From Heliopora coerulea (Eukaryota; Cnidaria; Anthozoa; Scleralcyonacea; Helioporidae), in assembly GCA_030142905.1 (NCBI GenBank), contig JASJOG010000019.1, forward strand, positions 2,020,501 to 2,084,500: DNA of 64,000 bases, written 5' to 3'. The notes beneath the pieces are model-generated. The model saw only the letters and a list, made by a program, of their open reading frames with translations, made no database searches and was not told where the DNA came from. Shown in pieces: positions 1 to 64,000 of the stretch. The first letter of the stretch is position 1, and every line of letters starts with the position of its first letter. The translations under genes and the position numbers were made by a program.

Positions 1-63340
<63,340 letters not shown>

Positions 63341-64000
63341 GTGAGTTGTTGATCTTGTTGAGAAAAACCGTTTTAAGAGGACAGGGTAGCTTGTTTCATA
63401 CTAGATAAAACATCGTCCGAAGAGGATCATCTTGGAAACTCAAGATACAAGTCAAAATCAAGACGTATATTAATTGCTGATATTTCGGGTTTATTTCAAA
63501 ACCGTCATCAGACCATTTAAAATTACATCAAGTTTTTTTCAATCCTTTTATACATAAGACGATGACATCACTCAGGAAGAACCATAGTAAATCTAACCAT
63601 AAGCCGACACAGGTGTAAAAATGAAGTTTACTTGAATGACGTGTTATCACCACTCCTCAGGGAAGTTACCGTGTCAGACCAAGACCAGTGAGTTCCGGTT
63701 CAGGGTGGTTTGTTCCTGCCGGAACTTTATCATTTCCGGCTAGTTCGTGTTCCGGTCAAAACTTTAAAATTTGGTCGCAGTACATCCCAATTGTACATCC
63801 CTATCAAATACTTTTTCTTAATTCTCCCCTGTTGACCCACAATTCACTATTCGTCTGTAGCATTATGAAGTGACATCTTGCGCGTTCTTAACGTCTTTTT
63901 TTTTTCCGAGGAGACGGGCTAATTATGATGCAAATATCCATTTCGTGCTGCCCTGTTTTCATCGTTTATTGAACTACGGTGACCATTCTTCAGCTTGATA
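63341..64000 (+). other. Intron 77, partial, nothing certain
   Basis: No exon of the expected B4 kind (about 185 nt, phase 0 in and 2 out) is present. A gatatttcgggtttatttca segment followed by gtcatcagacc resembles foldback-element arms but its partner was not found. Confidence 0.45.

Overview
This window is intron-rich animal DNA holding one giant gene on the + strand, incomplete at both ends. I could place 77 coding exons between positions 1 and 63340. All junctions are GT-AG and the reading frame stays open across every join, giving about 4,763 codons (about 14.3 kb of coding sequence; the rest is intron). No start codon, promoter, stop codon or poly-A signal belonging to the gene lies inside. 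The product is an almost unbroken series of spectrin repeats (three-helix coiled-coil modules of about 106-115 residues), as in nesprin/MSP-300, MACF/dystonin, dystrophin or spectrin rod domains. No actin-binding CH pair, KASH, GAS2, EF-hand or membrane segment is seen, so the exact family cannot be fixed and no gene symbol is given. The exon-intron style and the foldback, tRNA-like and LINE repeats in the introns suggest a marine invertebrate, most likely a cnidarian such as a stony coral or anemone (inference).

Layout. Region A (1-14760, exons 1-24) is built from one-repeat exon pairs alternating in two kinds: a+b and c+d. Exons a and c (about 160 nt, phase 2 in, 0 out) carry helix A. Exons b and d (about 182 nt, phase 0 in, 2 out) carry helices B and C. 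Exon 24 is an acidic linker exon. Region B (15370-63340, exons 25-77) is a tandem array of a larger 13-exon cassette, called B1 to B13 here. Each cassette encodes seven spectrin repeats (about 800-840 residues) with nearly fixed exon lengths. Copies: 1 = exons 25-37, 2 = exons 38-50, 3 = exons 51-63, 4 = exons 64-74 (lacking B3 and B4, exactly one repeat), 5 = exons 75-77 (cut by the window end). The same B1 and B12 exons vary in length from copy to copy because of acidic, probably disordered inserts.

Introns hold several families of foldback elements (three sharing the core TGACGTTTCG in their arms), tRNA-like SINE or hairpin elements, two antisense LINE fragments (near 2.0-2.4 kb and 49.4-50.7 kb), one possible DNA transposon, and many micro- and minisatellites. 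No bacterial genes, rRNA, intact tRNA gene or CRISPR array was seen.
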